NCBI RefSeq assembly: GCF_024609265.1 | Contig: NZ_JANHMP010000001.1 | Coordinates: 1,178,001 to 1,242,000, forward strand | Direction: 5' to 3' | Length of the DNA stretch: 64,000 nucleotides | Origin: Geothrix campi | Lineage (GTDB): Bacteria > Acidobacteriota > Holophagae > Holophagales > Holophagaceae | The notes under the pieces: generated by a model | Told to the model about the DNA's origin: nothing | What the model saw: the letters and a program-made list of their open reading frames with translations, nothing else | Databases searched by the model: none | Shown here: in pieces, positions 10,364 through 19,176 of the stretch | Numbering within the stretch: the stretch's first letter is position 1 | How the letters are laid out: each line of letters starts with the position of its first letter | Program-made: the position numbers and the translations under genes

Positions 10364-11398
10364 CTATTTCAAGGCTTCCAGCCACCGGCCCACTGGGTCG
10401 AGATTCGCCAGGGGAGTCTGGTCACCGTAGGCTGCGGCGGCCGAGGCTCCATCCAGGCCGGCCCGGGGCCGAGTCTCCCGCTTCAGGAGGTGGTTCGCCT
10501 CCGGCACTTCGATGACGGTGCCCTTGAACCCGGGAGGCACGGCGTCCGGCCGCCAGGTCTGCACATCCCGGTCGCCCCAGACCACGGCGCAGGGCACCGG
10601 CAGGCGCTGGGCCAGGGCCCAGGGATCCAGGTCGAGGGTGGCGCGCACGAACCCCCGGCTCTCGGGCTTGGCCAGCAACCGGGCCAGCCGATGGACACCG
10701 GGGGCCACCTGGGCGCCGGCTTCGGGCAGGGCCTGGTCCTGGCGGATCGAGGCCAGGGCCCCCTCCAGGTAGCCGAGATTGGCCTGGGCCACTTCCGCGG
10801 GGGCCCCGGCCGCGTCCAGCTGGGCCTTCACCTGGGCCAGGATCACGCGCCCCATGCTGAAGCCCGGCATGGCCAGCAGCAGGGCTGCGTCCGCCTCTCC
10901 GGCGGCCAACAGGGACAGCAGCGCGCCCTCGCTGTGGCCCACGAGGAGCAGCTTCTTCCCCCGGGCCTCCGGAAGGGCACGGGCCGCCTGCAGCGCCGCC
11001 TTGAGGTCGCCCACCTGGGCGTCGAGGGAGATGTCGAGCTTGGGATCCTTCGAGCCGATGAAGCGCTTGTCGTAGCGCAGGGAGCCGATGCCCCGCCCCT
11101 GCAACCAGGCGGCGAAGTCGCGCCCGCCGTGGCTCGGCGTCGGGATCAGGGGATTGGACCAGTCGCGGTCCGTGGGGCCCGAGCCCGCCACCATCACCGC
11201 GAAGTAGGGATGGGCGCCGCCCGCCTTGACACTGCCCTTCAGCGGGAAGGCGTTGAAGCCGGGGAAAGTGACCTCTCGATCCGGCGCCGGGGCGGGCGTG
11301 GCTGCCGCCGGAGCGGGCGTGGCTGGTGCCTGGACGGGCGTGGCCTGGGCCATGGCCACGAAGGCCGCAGTGGGAAGGCAGAGCCAGACAGGGTTCAT
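10364..11398 (-). CDS. Exported alpha/beta hydrolase
   Basis: The 344-residue protein has a signal peptide (about 1-20) followed by a Pro/Ala-rich linker to residue 45. The hydrolase core then shows a GSGPTDRD oxyanion phrase, the nucleophile elbow GHSEGALLSL, and a late VWGDRDVQT strand that should carry the catalytic Asp. A His is placed in PEANHLLKRE near the C-terminus, so the triad appears complete. The layout is that of exported esterases or dipeptidyl-peptidase-like lid-less hydrolases. The substrate is unknown. A GGAGG ribosome site precedes the ATG. Confidence 0.82.
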   Translation of the reverse strand: MNPVWLCLPTAAFVAMAQATPVQAPATPAPAAATPAPAPDREVTFPGFNAFPLKGSVKAGGAHPYFAVMVAGSGPTDRDWSNPLIPTPSHGGRDFAAWLQGRGIGSLRYDKRFIGSKDPKLDISLDAQVGDLKAALQAARALPEARGKKLLLVGHSEGALLSLLAAGEADAALLLAMPGFSMGRVILAQVKAQLDAAGAPAEVAQANLGYLEGALASIRQDQALPEAGAQVAPGVHRLARLLAKPESRGFVRATLDLDPWALAQRLPVPCAVVWGDRDVQTWRPDAVPPGFKGTVIEVPEANHLLKRETRPRAGLDGASAAAAYGDQTPLANLDPVGRWLEALK

Positions 11399-11499
11399 GA
11401 AACCTCCGGAGTCGCGGGCGACGTCCTTGCCCTTCAGGGTAGACGAAGCGCCGGCCTCCCCAGTTCAGTGGGCCGGCCTCGCCGAAGGTTCACGCCGGC

Positions 11500-12195
11500 T
11501 CACTGGCCCGGCTTCATCCGCCCCACGGGCAGCAGGACGAGGACCTTCTCCTCGGGCGGCAGGCCCAGGGCGGTCCCTATCGCGGCCAGATCCACGCCGG
11601 AGGCCACGCCACTGCCGAGCGCCAGGGCCGCGGCCTGGAGCAGCAGCGCCTGGGAGGCCGCGCCCGCCTCCCAGAAGGTATAGTCCATCTTCGCGGCGGA
11701 ACCCCGGGAAGACAGGTTCAGGGGCGTTCCCGTGACCACGAAGACCGAAGGGGCCTTGACGATCCAGGGCTGCATCGCCCGGATGGAGCCGAACAGGGCC
11801 GAAACGCCCCTGGTCCCGACCGTCCGGAGGGTGTGGGTATTCGGCAAGTAGCAGTAGGTGCCCGGCCCGAGGGTGGGACTCCCCTCGGTGACGAGGTACA
11901 GGCCCAGCGGATAGCGGGCATGGGCACTGGGGACCGTGCGCCGGCCGGGGCGGTTCTCGCCCTGGGCGCTCCACAGGAGCTGCGCGGCCTCTGCCAGGGA
12001 AAGGGCCGGGCCCGCGAGGTCCCGCGTGGTCCGTCGCGCCTGGAGGGTCGCGTCCAATGGCACTGTCCCGGCCGACGGGGCCGGCAAGGCCAAGGATTCC
12101 CTGGGAGGGGCCGCCGGTGGCGCCTGGGCGGAACCCAACACCACCCCCAGCAGGACGGACAGCAGGGCCGGACGAAGGACGGGTGCACGGAACAC
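11500..12195 (-). CDS. Exported SagB/ThcOx-type nitroreductase family protein
   Basis: I take the GTG at 12195 as the start because AGGAGG lies five bases before it; an earlier in-frame TTG would place the ribosome site inside the gene. This gives 231 residues. A hydrophobic N-terminus (about 1-26, ending GSAQA) looks like a signal peptide. The domain follows the SagB-like pattern: LQARRTTRDLAGPALSLAEAAQLLWSAQG, then YPLGLYLV, and near the end GSGVASGVDLAAIGTALGLP. The family binds FMN and includes azoline oxidases of peptide natural products, but also many stand-alone members. No peptide-modification genes are near. An exported flavin enzyme of this type is unusual. Confidence 0.78.
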   Translation of the reverse strand: MFRAPVLRPALLSVLLGVVLGSAQAPPAAPPRESLALPAPSAGTVPLDATLQARRTTRDLAGPALSLAEAAQLLWSAQGENRPGRRTVPSAHARYPLGLYLVTEGSPTLGPGTYCYLPNTHTLRTVGTRGVSALFGSIRAMQPWIVKAPSVFVVTGTPLNLSSRGSAAKMDYTFWEAGAASQALLLQAAALALGSGVASGVDLAAIGTALGLPPEEKVLVLLPVGRMKPGQ

Positions 12196-12266
12196 GGCAA
12201 CCTCCTGCAAACGCCTCCCATTGTCCCCCTTCCGGCTAGGCAGACCCGGGCGTGGACGATAGGCCG

Positions 12267-12325
12267 TTGACAGTGGGCTCAGGACTACTCAATATTGCTG
12301 CTCTGACAGTGATTGCTTAGGCATT
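12267..12325 (+). promoter_or_regulatory. Probable sigma-70 promoter and possible MarR operator of the efflux operon
   Basis: A consensus TTGACA at 12267-12272 is followed after 17 bases by CAATAT at 12290-12295, a fair sigma-70 promoter for marR. TGACAGTG occurs at 12268 and again at 12304. A partial palindrome TTGCTTAGGCA lies at 12313-12323, downstream of the -10, where an autorepressing MarR protein could bind. The operator is a guess from position and partial symmetry. Confidence 0.45.
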
Positions 12326-12342
12326 GAAATGGAGCCCACCCC

Positions 12343-12825
12343 ATGAACACCGATCCGAAGGAGACCGGGCCGCTGTACACCCCCGAGAACTACAACCCGG
12401 AGGAGAGCATCGGGCGCCTCATCGCGGATGCCTCCCGGCGGATCCTGACGGGGTTCGATGATGAAATGGCCAACCAGGGCATGGGCATCACCGGGGCGCA
12501 GTGGGTGATCCTCATGCGCATCGCGCGGGGGTGCGCGTCCACGGCCGCCGAGCTCTGCCGCTTCGGCCACTGCGACACCGGCTCCATGACGCGGATGCTC
12601 GATCGTCTGGAGGAGAAGGGCCTGATCCGCCGCGTTCCGAGCAGCACGGACCGCCGGGTCACGCACTTGGAGCTCACGGAGGCCGGCCAGGAGCTGCTGC
12701 CCCACCTGCCCCCCGTGGCCATCAAGGTGCTGAACGCGCACCTGAAGGGCTTCACGCGGGAGGAACTGGAGCAGCTCAAGGGGTTCCTGAACCGGATCAG
12801 GGCCAACAGCGACCTGTCCGCATGA
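12343..12825 (+). CDS. MarR family transcriptional regulator
   Basis: The 160-residue protein has the winged helix-turn-helix of the MarR family: MGITGAQWVILMRIARG, then TAAELCRFGHCDTGSMTRMLDRLEEKGLIRR as the recognition region, and the wing DRRVTHLELTEAG. Members are dimeric repressors released by small aromatic ligands or drugs. It is the first gene of an operon with a TolC-like channel, an EmrA-like adaptor and an EmrB-like transporter, so it most likely represses this pump. Its ribosome site is GGAG, eight bases from the ATG. Confidence 0.93.
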   Translation: MNTDPKETGPLYTPENYNPEESIGRLIADASRRILTGFDDEMANQGMGITGAQWVILMRIARGCASTAAELCRFGHCDTGSMTRMLDRLEEKGLIRRVPSSTDRRVTHLELTEAGQELLPHLPPVAIKVLNAHLKGFTREELEQLKGFLNRIRANSDLSA

Positions 12826-12863
12826 CCCGCAACAGACCGTTCTCAAGACCGATGGAGGCCTTC

Positions 12864-14279
12864 ATGTCCCGCACCAGCTCCCGAGCCCTTGGCGCCTCCC
12901 GTGCCCACGGCCGGGGCCGGGTGCTCCTGCTCGCCCTGGTGGGCGCGGGCGCAACCTGGGCCCAGGTTCCACTTGTCCAGGCGCCCGGCCCGGCGTCCGC
13001 ACCGGCATCCGCCCCGGCGGTCAGTCCGTACCCGACCGTGCAGCTCACCCTGGCCCAGGCCCTGCGGACCGCCCTCGACCAGAACCCGCGGGTGCAGCAG
13101 TCGCTGCTGACCATCGCGGAAAGCGGCGACGACCGCCGGGCCGCTGCCGCGGCGCTCATGCCCACCGTGGCCGCCCAGGCCATCGGACAGCGCAACAAGT
13201 ACAACCTGGACGCCTTGATGGGCCTGCCGCAGCCCCACGGCCCCGAGGTGGTGGGTCCCTTCAACTGGGGCCAGGTGGGGGTTGAAGCCCAGGTCTCGCT
13301 CTTCGACCTGAGCCTCTGGAAGAAGTGGCGGGCCTCCCGGAACGCGGAGGACGCCACCCGCGCCCAGGGCCGCGCCGTGCGCGAGGAGATCGCCGCCCTG
13401 GTGGTGGGCCAGTACCTGCGTGCCCTCCGCGCGGCCGCCTCGGTGCAGGCGGGGGAATCCCGCGTGGACCTGGCGGAGGCCCTGGCCAAGCTGGCGGAGA
13501 ACCAGCAGAAACAGGGGGTCGGCACCAAGCTCGACACGCTGCGTGCCCAGCTCCAGCTGCAGACCGAGCGCCAGCGCCTCATCCAGGCCCAGACCCAGCG
13601 TTTCACGGCCCTGGCTGGCCTGGGCCGCCTGCTGGACCTGAAGCCCGGCACGCATATCGAACTGGCGGACACCCTCGCGGCTCCCGCCCTGCCTGCGGGC
13701 GGCTTCGAGGAGGCCTATCAGGCGGGCCTGACCCAGCGCCCCGAGCTCGCGGCGCTGGAGGCCCGGGAGAAGGCCGCCGAGAATCTGCGCCAGGCCGCCC
13801 AGGGCCTGCGCCTGCCCACCCTCGTCGCCACCGGGACGTATGGTTCCACAGGCCTGCAGTCCGAGCCTTGGGTCAACACGTACCAGATCTCGCTGGGCCT
13901 CCGGGTGCCGCTATTCACCGGCGGCCTGGTGTCCTCCCAGATCTCGCGCGCCAAGTCCGAGCAGAGCCGGGTGCAGGAGGCTCGGCGCGAGGTCCGGGCT
14001 CAGGTGGGCTACGAGGTCCAGGTGGCGCAGGCGGAGCTGGATGCCGCCGCCCACGAGGTGGAGGTGGCCAACCTCGCCGTATCTCTGTCCACGGAAGCGC
14101 TCACCCAGGCCCGACATCGCTTCGAAGCCGGCGTGAGCAACAACATCGAAGTGATCAACGCCCAGGACGAACTGGCGCGCGCCGCCGACAACCAGATCAG
14201 CGCCCTCTACCGCCTGAACCAGTCCCGCGCGGACCTGGCCCGGGCCACGGGGCAGCTTGAATCGTTCTTCGCCCGCTGA
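12864..14279 (+). CDS. TolC family outer-membrane efflux channel
   Basis: The frame is open upstream through marR. I choose the ATG at 12864 because GGAGG precedes it and the protein then starts with a good signal peptide ending near GATWA; ATGs at 12822 (overlapping the marR stop) and 12852 are alternatives. The result is 471 residues. The protein has two outer-membrane efflux (OEP) repeats with long Ala/Gln/Arg-rich coiled helices, including LTLAQALRTALDQNPRV and the closing RFEAGVSNNIEVINAQDELARA. It should form the trimeric outer-membrane duct for the EmrAB-type pump encoded directly after it. Confidence 0.9.
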   Translation: MSRTSSRALGASRAHGRGRVLLLALVGAGATWAQVPLVQAPGPASAPASAPAVSPYPTVQLTLAQALRTALDQNPRVQQSLLTIAESGDDRRAAAAALMPTVAAQAIGQRNKYNLDALMGLPQPHGPEVVGPFNWGQVGVEAQVSLFDLSLWKKWRASRNAEDATRAQGRAVREEIAALVVGQYLRALRAAASVQAGESRVDLAEALAKLAENQQKQGVGTKLDTLRAQLQLQTERQRLIQAQTQRFTALAGLGRLLDLKPGTHIELADTLAAPALPAGGFEEAYQAGLTQRPELAALEAREKAAENLRQAAQGLRLPTLVATGTYGSTGLQSEPWVNTYQISLGLRVPLFTGGLVSSQISRAKSEQSRVQEARREVRAQVGYEVQVAQAELDAAAHEVEVANLAVSLSTEALTQARHRFEAGVSNNIEVINAQDELARAADNQISALYRLNQSRADLARATGQLESFFAR

Positions 14280-15403
14280 TGGAGACCCCCATGAATCAAG
14301 AAGCTTCCACCGTTCAGGACACCCCCAGCGGAGCCGCCGCCGCCGGCATGTCCAAGGCCCTGAGAGCCCTGCTCATCGGCACGCCCATCGCCCTGCTCCT
14401 GGGCGGTGGCCTCTGGCTCTACTCCCGCGATCGCGTGAGCACGGACGATGCCCAGGTGGACGGCCATCTGGTGCCGGTCTCCTGCCGCGTCTACGGCACC
14501 GTGGACAAAGTGCTGGTGGAGGACAACCAGGCCGTGAAAGCCGGGGATCCTCTGGTGGCCATGGACCCCCGGGACATCCAGGCGAAACTGGATCAGGCGA
14601 AAGCCGCCCTCGCCCAGGCCAAGGCGCAGGTTGAAGGTGCCCGGGCCGATCTGGAGCGGGCGCGGGTGGCCTTCCAGCAGGCCAAGGGCTCGGACCTGGA
14701 GACCGCCAAGGCCAACCTGGATTCCAAGCGGGCCAGCCTCGACAAGGCGAAGACCGATGTCCAGCGCATGAAGCCGCTGGCGGAACGGGAGGAGATTTCC
14801 GCGCAGCAGTTCGATGGCCTCCGCACTCAGGCCGAAGTGGCCGACGGCGACTGGCGGGCCGCTCAGCAGAAGCTCGGTTCCCTCCAGCGCGAAGCGGATA
14901 TCCGCAAAGTCGCCGTGGGCGCCGCCGAGGCCCGGCTGGCCTCGGCGCAGGCCCAGGTGGACCAGGCCCGCGCCAGCCAGGAGGGCCTGGAACTCCAGCT
15001 CGGCTACACCCGGATCCTCGCCCCCGTGGATGGCGTCGTCACCCGCAAGTTCGTGGAAGCCGGGCAGACGATCCAGCCTGGCCAGGGCCTGCTCACGCTG
15101 ATCCCCCTGCACCAGACCTGGGTCACGGCGAATTTCAAGGAGACCCAGCTCGCCCGGATGAAGCCCGGCCAGGAAGCGGAGATCAAGGTGGACATGAACG
15201 GCATGGTGCTCAAGGGCCACGTGGATTCCATCGCCGGCTCCACGGGCTCGCGCATGAGCCTGCTGCCCCCCGAGAACGCCGTGGGCAACTTCGTGAAGGT
15301 CGTCCAGCGCATCCCCGTGAAGATCCACATCGACGAAGCCGAGGCCCAGAAGGTCGTCCTCCGCCCCGGCATGAACGTCGAGGCTACGGTGATCGTGAAG
15401 TGA
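14279..15403 (+). CDS. emrA: EmrA/HlyD-type membrane fusion protein
   Basis: This 374-residue periplasmic adaptor has a short cytoplasmic N-terminus, one membrane helix (about 27-46), and the EmrA phrase RVSTDDAQVDGHLVPVS. A biotinyl-lipoyl half-motif and an alpha-helical hairpin about 120 residues long follow, then the second lipoyl half (LGYTRILAPVDGVVTRKFVE) and a beta-barrel domain. It links the inner-membrane pump to the TolC-type channel. Its start overlaps the tolC-like stop (TGATG). A second ATG at 14291 has a better-placed GGAG and may be the true start. Confidence 0.92.
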   Translation: METPMNQEASTVQDTPSGAAAAGMSKALRALLIGTPIALLLGGGLWLYSRDRVSTDDAQVDGHLVPVSCRVYGTVDKVLVEDNQAVKAGDPLVAMDPRDIQAKLDQAKAALAQAKAQVEGARADLERARVAFQQAKGSDLETAKANLDSKRASLDKAKTDVQRMKPLAEREEISAQQFDGLRTQAEVADGDWRAAQQKLGSLQREADIRKVAVGAAEARLASAQAQVDQARASQEGLELQLGYTRILAPVDGVVTRKFVEAGQTIQPGQGLLTLIPLHQTWVTANFKETQLARMKPGQEAEIKVDMNGMVLKGHVDSIAGSTGSRMSLLPPENAVGNFVKVVQRIPVKIHIDEAEAQKVVLRPGMNVEATVIVK

Positions 15404-15419
15404 TCCTGGAAGCGACCCA

Positions 15420-16985
15420 GTGACCTCCTCCCACCGCACCATCAACCCCTGGATCATCGCCCTCACGGTGATGATCGCGACCTTCATGGAGGTCCTCGAC
15501 ACCAGCGTGGCCAACGTGGCGCTGCCGCATATCGCGGGAGACCTGTCGGCCACGGTGGAGGAAACCACCTGGGTGCTCACCTCGTACCTGGTGGCCAACG
15601 CCGTGGTGCTGCCGCTGGGGGGCTACTTCTCCAGCCTCATGGGGCGGAAGCGGTTCTACATCACCTGCGTGAGCATCTTCACGGTGGCTTCGCTCCTCTG
15701 CGGCATCGCGCCGTCGCTCGGCTGGCTCATCTTCTTCCGGGTGCTTCAGGGCCTCGGCGGCGGCGGCCTGCAGCCCATCTCCCAGGCCATCCTGGTGGAG
15801 ACCTTCCCCCACGAAAAACGTGGCGCGGCCATGGCCGTCTACGGCATGGGCGTCGTGCTGGCGCCCATCATCGGTCCCGTGCTGGGTGGCTGGATCACAG
15901 ACAACTTCAGTTGGCACTGGATCTTCCTCATCAACATCCCGGTGGGCCTCCTGTCCATCGTGCTCACCACCTCGCTGGTCCATGACCCGCCGGCCTTCCA
16001 CCGCATCTCCCTCAAGGAGGGCGGCCGGTTCGACTACCTGGGCATCGGCGTCATCACCCTGGGCCTGGCTTCGCTGGAGATCGTCCTGGACGAGGGGCAG
16101 CGCAAGGACTGGTTCTCCTCGAACTTCATCGTCTTCTTCGCAGTCGTCGCCGTGGTCACCCTGCTCTACGCGATCTTCCACGAGCTGCGGAAGGAACGAC
16201 CCATTGTGGATCTGCGACTGCTGAAGGACCGCACCTTCGCGGTCTCCATCCTCATGCTCTTCGTGCTCGGCTTCGTGCTTTACGGCAGCCTGGCCCTGCT
16301 GCCCATTTTCCTGCAGACGCTGCTGGGCTACTCCGCCCTGTTGAGCGGCTGGGTGCTGAGTCCCGGCGGCCTGGCCATCATGCTGATGATGCCGGTGGTG
16401 GCCATGCTGCTGAAGAAGGTCGACACCCGCTGGCTCATCGGTATCGGATTCTTCACTTGCGGCCTGGGCCTCATCCAGATGTCAGGCTTCAACCTGCAGG
16501 TGGATTTCCAGTCGGCCATGACGTCCCGAGTGGTGCAGAGCCTGGGCTTCGCCTTTCTCTTCATCCCCATCAACGTCTCCGCCTTCCAGCACATCCCGCA
16601 TGAGAAGACGGCCTATGCCGCAGGTCTCATGAACCTGGTCCGCAACATCGGCGGCAGCACTGGCATCGCCATCGCCACCACGCTGCTGTCCCGCCGCTCC
16701 CAGTTCCACCAGGCCAACCTCATCGGCCACCTGGCCCCAGGTGATCCCGCCTACCAGGGCCTCCTGGACCGGGCCACCCAGTTGGGCATGCTGCGCGGTG
16801 GCCTGTCACCGGCGGATGCCGCCCACATGGCCCAGGGGGCCGCCTACGGCACCGTGGTCAAGCAGTCGAGCATGATGGCCTTCTCGGACACCTTCTGGTT
16901 CATGGGGGTCCTCTGCTTCTGCCTCTTCCCGCTGCTCTTCCTCATGCGGCGGAGCCGAGCCACGGGACCCGTGGCCATCGACTGA
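15420..16985 (+). CDS. emrB: EmrB/QacA-type MFS drug efflux transporter (DHA2 family)
   Basis: The 521-residue protein has 14 predicted membrane helices and the DHA2 signature MEVLDTSVANVALPHIAGDL, followed by WVLTSYLVANAVVLPL and the antiporter motif C phrase GMGVVLAPIIGPVLGG. It should export lipophilic compounds using the proton gradient, working with the adaptor and TolC-type channel just upstream. The start is a GTG with GGAAG upstream. The C-terminus ends in a short basic stretch. It is the last efflux gene of the marR operon. Confidence 0.95.
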   Translation: MTSSHRTINPWIIALTVMIATFMEVLDTSVANVALPHIAGDLSATVEETTWVLTSYLVANAVVLPLGGYFSSLMGRKRFYITCVSIFTVASLLCGIAPSLGWLIFFRVLQGLGGGGLQPISQAILVETFPHEKRGAAMAVYGMGVVLAPIIGPVLGGWITDNFSWHWIFLINIPVGLLSIVLTTSLVHDPPAFHRISLKEGGRFDYLGIGVITLGLASLEIVLDEGQRKDWFSSNFIVFFAVVAVVTLLYAIFHELRKERPIVDLRLLKDRTFAVSILMLFVLGFVLYGSLALLPIFLQTLLGYSALLSGWVLSPGGLAIMLMMPVVAMLLKKVDTRWLIGIGFFTCGLGLIQMSGFNLQVDFQSAMTSRVVQSLGFAFLFIPINVSAFQHIPHEKTAYAAGLMNLVRNIGGSTGIAIATTLLSRRSQFHQANLIGHLAPGDPAYQGLLDRATQLGMLRGGLSPADAAHMAQGAAYGTVVKQSSMMAFSDTFWFMGVLCFCLFPLLFLMRRSRATGPVAID

Positions 16986-17003
16986 TCTGGCGGGACGGAT
17001 ACC

Positions 17004-17678
17004 ATGGGCGCCATGAGCCTGCGCAACCTGCCCCCCTCCGAACGCGCCTTCGCGACCTTCGTGATCCTGGCCCTGGCGGCCTTCCTGGCGGGTGGTCTGG
17101 CCTTCACCACGCGCCAGGAACGCGCCGGGAGGGCCCAGGCTCCCGCCGCACAGCCCCGCCTCATGGCCGTTCTCGAAGGCGTGATGGCCCCCAATACCAG
17201 CCCGGCGGAGGCCGCCGTGTTCCGCACCTGGGTGCAGGGCGGCGCCACCCGCGAGGGATTCGCCCCCGTGGAGGCCATCGTCACGAACAACTGCGCCAGC
17301 TGCCATGGTCCCGGCGGCCAGTTCCCCCGGCTCACCAGCTACGAGGACCTGCGCCCCCTGGCCCTGGAGGAGGCCTCCGAGGGCCTGTTCGCCACGCTCG
17401 GCGCCCGCGGCCTGCACCTGATCGGGTTCCCCCTGGTCTTCCTGGTGGCGGCCTTCGGCTACCTGCGGCGGACGGACTGGAAGGGCCAGACCATCCTCAC
17501 GGGCGGCTGCGCCGTGGCCGTAATCTTCGATGCGGGCCAGTGGTGGCTGCGGCAGGGGCATCCCGGCCACGCCTGGGCGGCCTGGACAGGGCTGATCGTG
17601 CTGTCCGTGGCCTTCCTGGTCCTGACGGGCGTGGTGCTCGCGGACCTGTGGCGCGGCCCATCCGAAGGCAAGCGATAA
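17004..17678 (+). CDS. Membrane protein with a haem c binding motif
   Basis: The 224-residue protein has one membrane helix near residues 17-35, a periplasmic-size region, and three further helices (about 134-153, 160-180, 190-213). The region between carries CASCH (Cys97, Cys100, His101) followed by GPGGQFPRLTSYEDLRPL, a pattern of single-haem c-type domains. The axial ligand is not certain. It is 18 bases after the emrB stop and may be transcribed with the efflux operon, although a role in efflux is not obvious. An ATG three codons later (17013) is an alternative start. I do not recognise a named family. Confidence 0.7.
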   Translation: MGAMSLRNLPPSERAFATFVILALAAFLAGGLAFTTRQERAGRAQAPAAQPRLMAVLEGVMAPNTSPAEAAVFRTWVQGGATREGFAPVEAIVTNNCASCHGPGGQFPRLTSYEDLRPLALEEASEGLFATLGARGLHLIGFPLVFLVAAFGYLRRTDWKGQTILTGGCAVAVIFDAGQWWLRQGHPGHAWAAWTGLIVLSVAFLVLTGVVLADLWRGPSEGKR

Positions 17679-17682
17679 CGAT

Positions 17683-17726
17683 CACCACCGAGACACAAAA
17701 TTTCTTTTCCTGGTGTCTCGGTGGTG
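17683..17726. repeat. Hairpin with a 14-bp perfect inverted repeat
   Basis: CACCACCGAGACAC at 17683-17696 is answered by its exact complement at 17713-17726 across a 16-base AT-richer loop. It lies between the convergent ends of the haem protein gene and the ferritin-like gene and could stop transcription from both sides. The wording GTGTCTCGGTGGTG is one of the dispersed intergenic phrases seen in many bacterial genomes. Confidence 0.75.
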
Positions 17727-17756
17727 AAAGGTTTCGGGTGGTACGAGTGAACGGTC

Positions 17757-18278
17757 CTACTGGGCCGCTGGCTCGTCCACGAAATCCTCATCCGAGAGGC
17801 CGCTATCGGGGGGAAGCTTGGCGAGCTCGGCCTTGACGAGGGTCTGGTGCTGGACCTCCTCGTCGCGGAGTTCCTCGAAGAGGGCCCGGACCTCGGCATC
17901 CTTCAGGGCCGGAAGGGCTGCCACGAAGAAGGCATGGGCCTTGATCTCGGAGGCCAGGGCCGCCTTCATGGCCTGGCGCGGGCTCATGAAAGCGCGGGCC
18001 TCATCGTAGTCCGGAGCCTCCACGTCGAAGATCATGGCCCGGGTCACGGTGGGCGTCAGGCCGCCGAACAGCTGGCCGCGGCGGTCGGCCAGCTCCTGGC
18101 CGTGCTTGGCCTCGTTGTGGGCCATGAGGCGGAAGAAGGTCGCCGCGGCCGGCGTGCGGTGCTGCTCCATCTGGGCCGCGAACTCCTCGTAACGCTCTTT
18201 CGCCTCATCCTCGATCAGGATGGCCAGATCGAGGGCATCCATCAGGCTCAGGCTGGCAAAGTCGATGCGCGTCGCCAT
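17757..18278 (-). CDS. Ferritin-like (rubrerythrin-type) di-iron protein
   Basis: The 173-residue protein is all-helical with carboxylate/His pairs in the ferritin-like order: EDEAKERYEEFA, then HNEAKHGQEL, LASEIKAHAFF and LRDEEVQHQTLV. These supply the Glu and ExxH ligands of a di-iron site. No rubredoxin domain follows, so it is a short rubrerythrin-like protein, perhaps a peroxide scavenger or iron-handling protein. It is 10 bases downstream of korB on the same strand with a strong GGAGGG site. Pairing with an oxygen-sensitive ferredoxin oxidoreductase suggests protection against oxidants. Confidence 0.8.
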   Translation of the reverse strand: MATRIDFASLSLMDALDLAILIEDEAKERYEEFAAQMEQHRTPAAATFFRLMAHNEAKHGQELADRRGQLFGGLTPTVTRAMIFDVEAPDYDEARAFMSPRQAMKAALASEIKAHAFFVAALPALKDAEVRALFEELRDEEVQHQTLVKAELAKLPPDSGLSDEDFVDEPAAQ

Positions 18279-18288
18279 GGCGTCCCTC

Positions 18289-19176
18289 CTACTTCTTGAT
18301 GAAGAGATCCAGGATGCGCTCCTTGGGGAGGGCGCCCTGGGACAGCTGGATCTGGCGCTCGCGGATCTGGGCGTCGTAGGTGGCCGGCGGCTCGGGGTTC
18401 TTGTAGAACACGCCGAGGTGCATCTTGGACCCGTAGTGCTGGGCCAGATCCATGGCCGCCAGGCGGTCTGCCGGATCGTGGCCGAGGTCCTTCAGCGATT
18501 CGCTGATGGCCTTGAGGCCTTTGATCTGCTGGGCCTCTTCGCCGTAGGTGACGCAGGGGGACTGCACGTTCACGAAGGCGAAACCCGGGTAGCGGATGGC
18601 CTCCTCGATGATGGCCGCCATGCCCACCAGATCCGTCGGCGAAGCCTGGGCCACGAAGCCGGCGCCGTAGGCCAGCGTGTAGAGGAGCGGATTGACGGGG
18701 TTCTCGAGGCTCCCGTACGGCGACGTGCAGGTGGTGCGGCCCTTCTGGGAGGTGGGCGAGAGCTGGCCCTTGGTGAGGCCGTAGATCTGGTTGTCCATCA
18801 CGATGTAGGTGATGTCGATGTTGCGGCGGATCAGGTGGGCGATGTGGCCGCCACCGATGGAGAAGCCGTCGCCGTCGCCGCCGGCCGCCAGCACCAGCAG
18901 GTCGGGGTTGGCCAGCTTGATGCCCTGCGCGATGGGCAGGGCACGGCCGTGAACGGTGTTGAAGCCGTAGGCCGTGGTGTAGCCGGGGATGCGGCTGGAG
19001 CAGCCGATGCCCGAAATGAAGGCGATCTCATGGGGCGGGCGGCCGATGGCGGCCATGGCCCGGTAGATGCCCTGCACCACGGAGTAGTCGCCGCAGCCGG
19101 GGCACCAGATGGGCTTCAGGTCGCTCTTGTAGTCTTTCGCTTGGAATTCGCAGGTGGCGCTCATGATCGACCTCAC
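18289..19176 (-). CDS. korB: 2-oxoacid:ferredoxin oxidoreductase, beta subunit (2-oxoglutarate type)
   Basis: This 295-residue protein is the thiamine diphosphate-binding subunit. It has KPIWCPGCGDYSVVQG near the N-terminus, GIGCSSRIPGY, the TPP/Mg motif GGDGDGFSIGGGH, and the DNQIYGLTKGQ segment. With KorA it oxidatively decarboxylates a 2-oxoacid to acyl-CoA and reduces ferredoxin; reversed, it can fix CO2 in the reductive TCA cycle. Two-subunit enzymes of this layout are usually 2-oxoglutarate-specific, but specificity cannot be read with certainty. Its ATG overlaps the korA stop. Confidence 0.88.
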   Translation of the reverse strand: MRSIMSATCEFQAKDYKSDLKPIWCPGCGDYSVVQGIYRAMAAIGRPPHEIAFISGIGCSSRIPGYTTAYGFNTVHGRALPIAQGIKLANPDLLVLAAGGDGDGFSIGGGHIAHLIRRNIDITYIVMDNQIYGLTKGQLSPTSQKGRTTCTSPYGSLENPVNPLLYTLAYGAGFVAQASPTDLVGMAAIIEEAIRYPGFAFVNVQSPCVTYGEEAQQIKGLKAISESLKDLGHDPADRLAAMDLAQHYGSKMHLGVFYKNPEPPATYDAQIRERQIQLSQGALPKERILDLFIKK

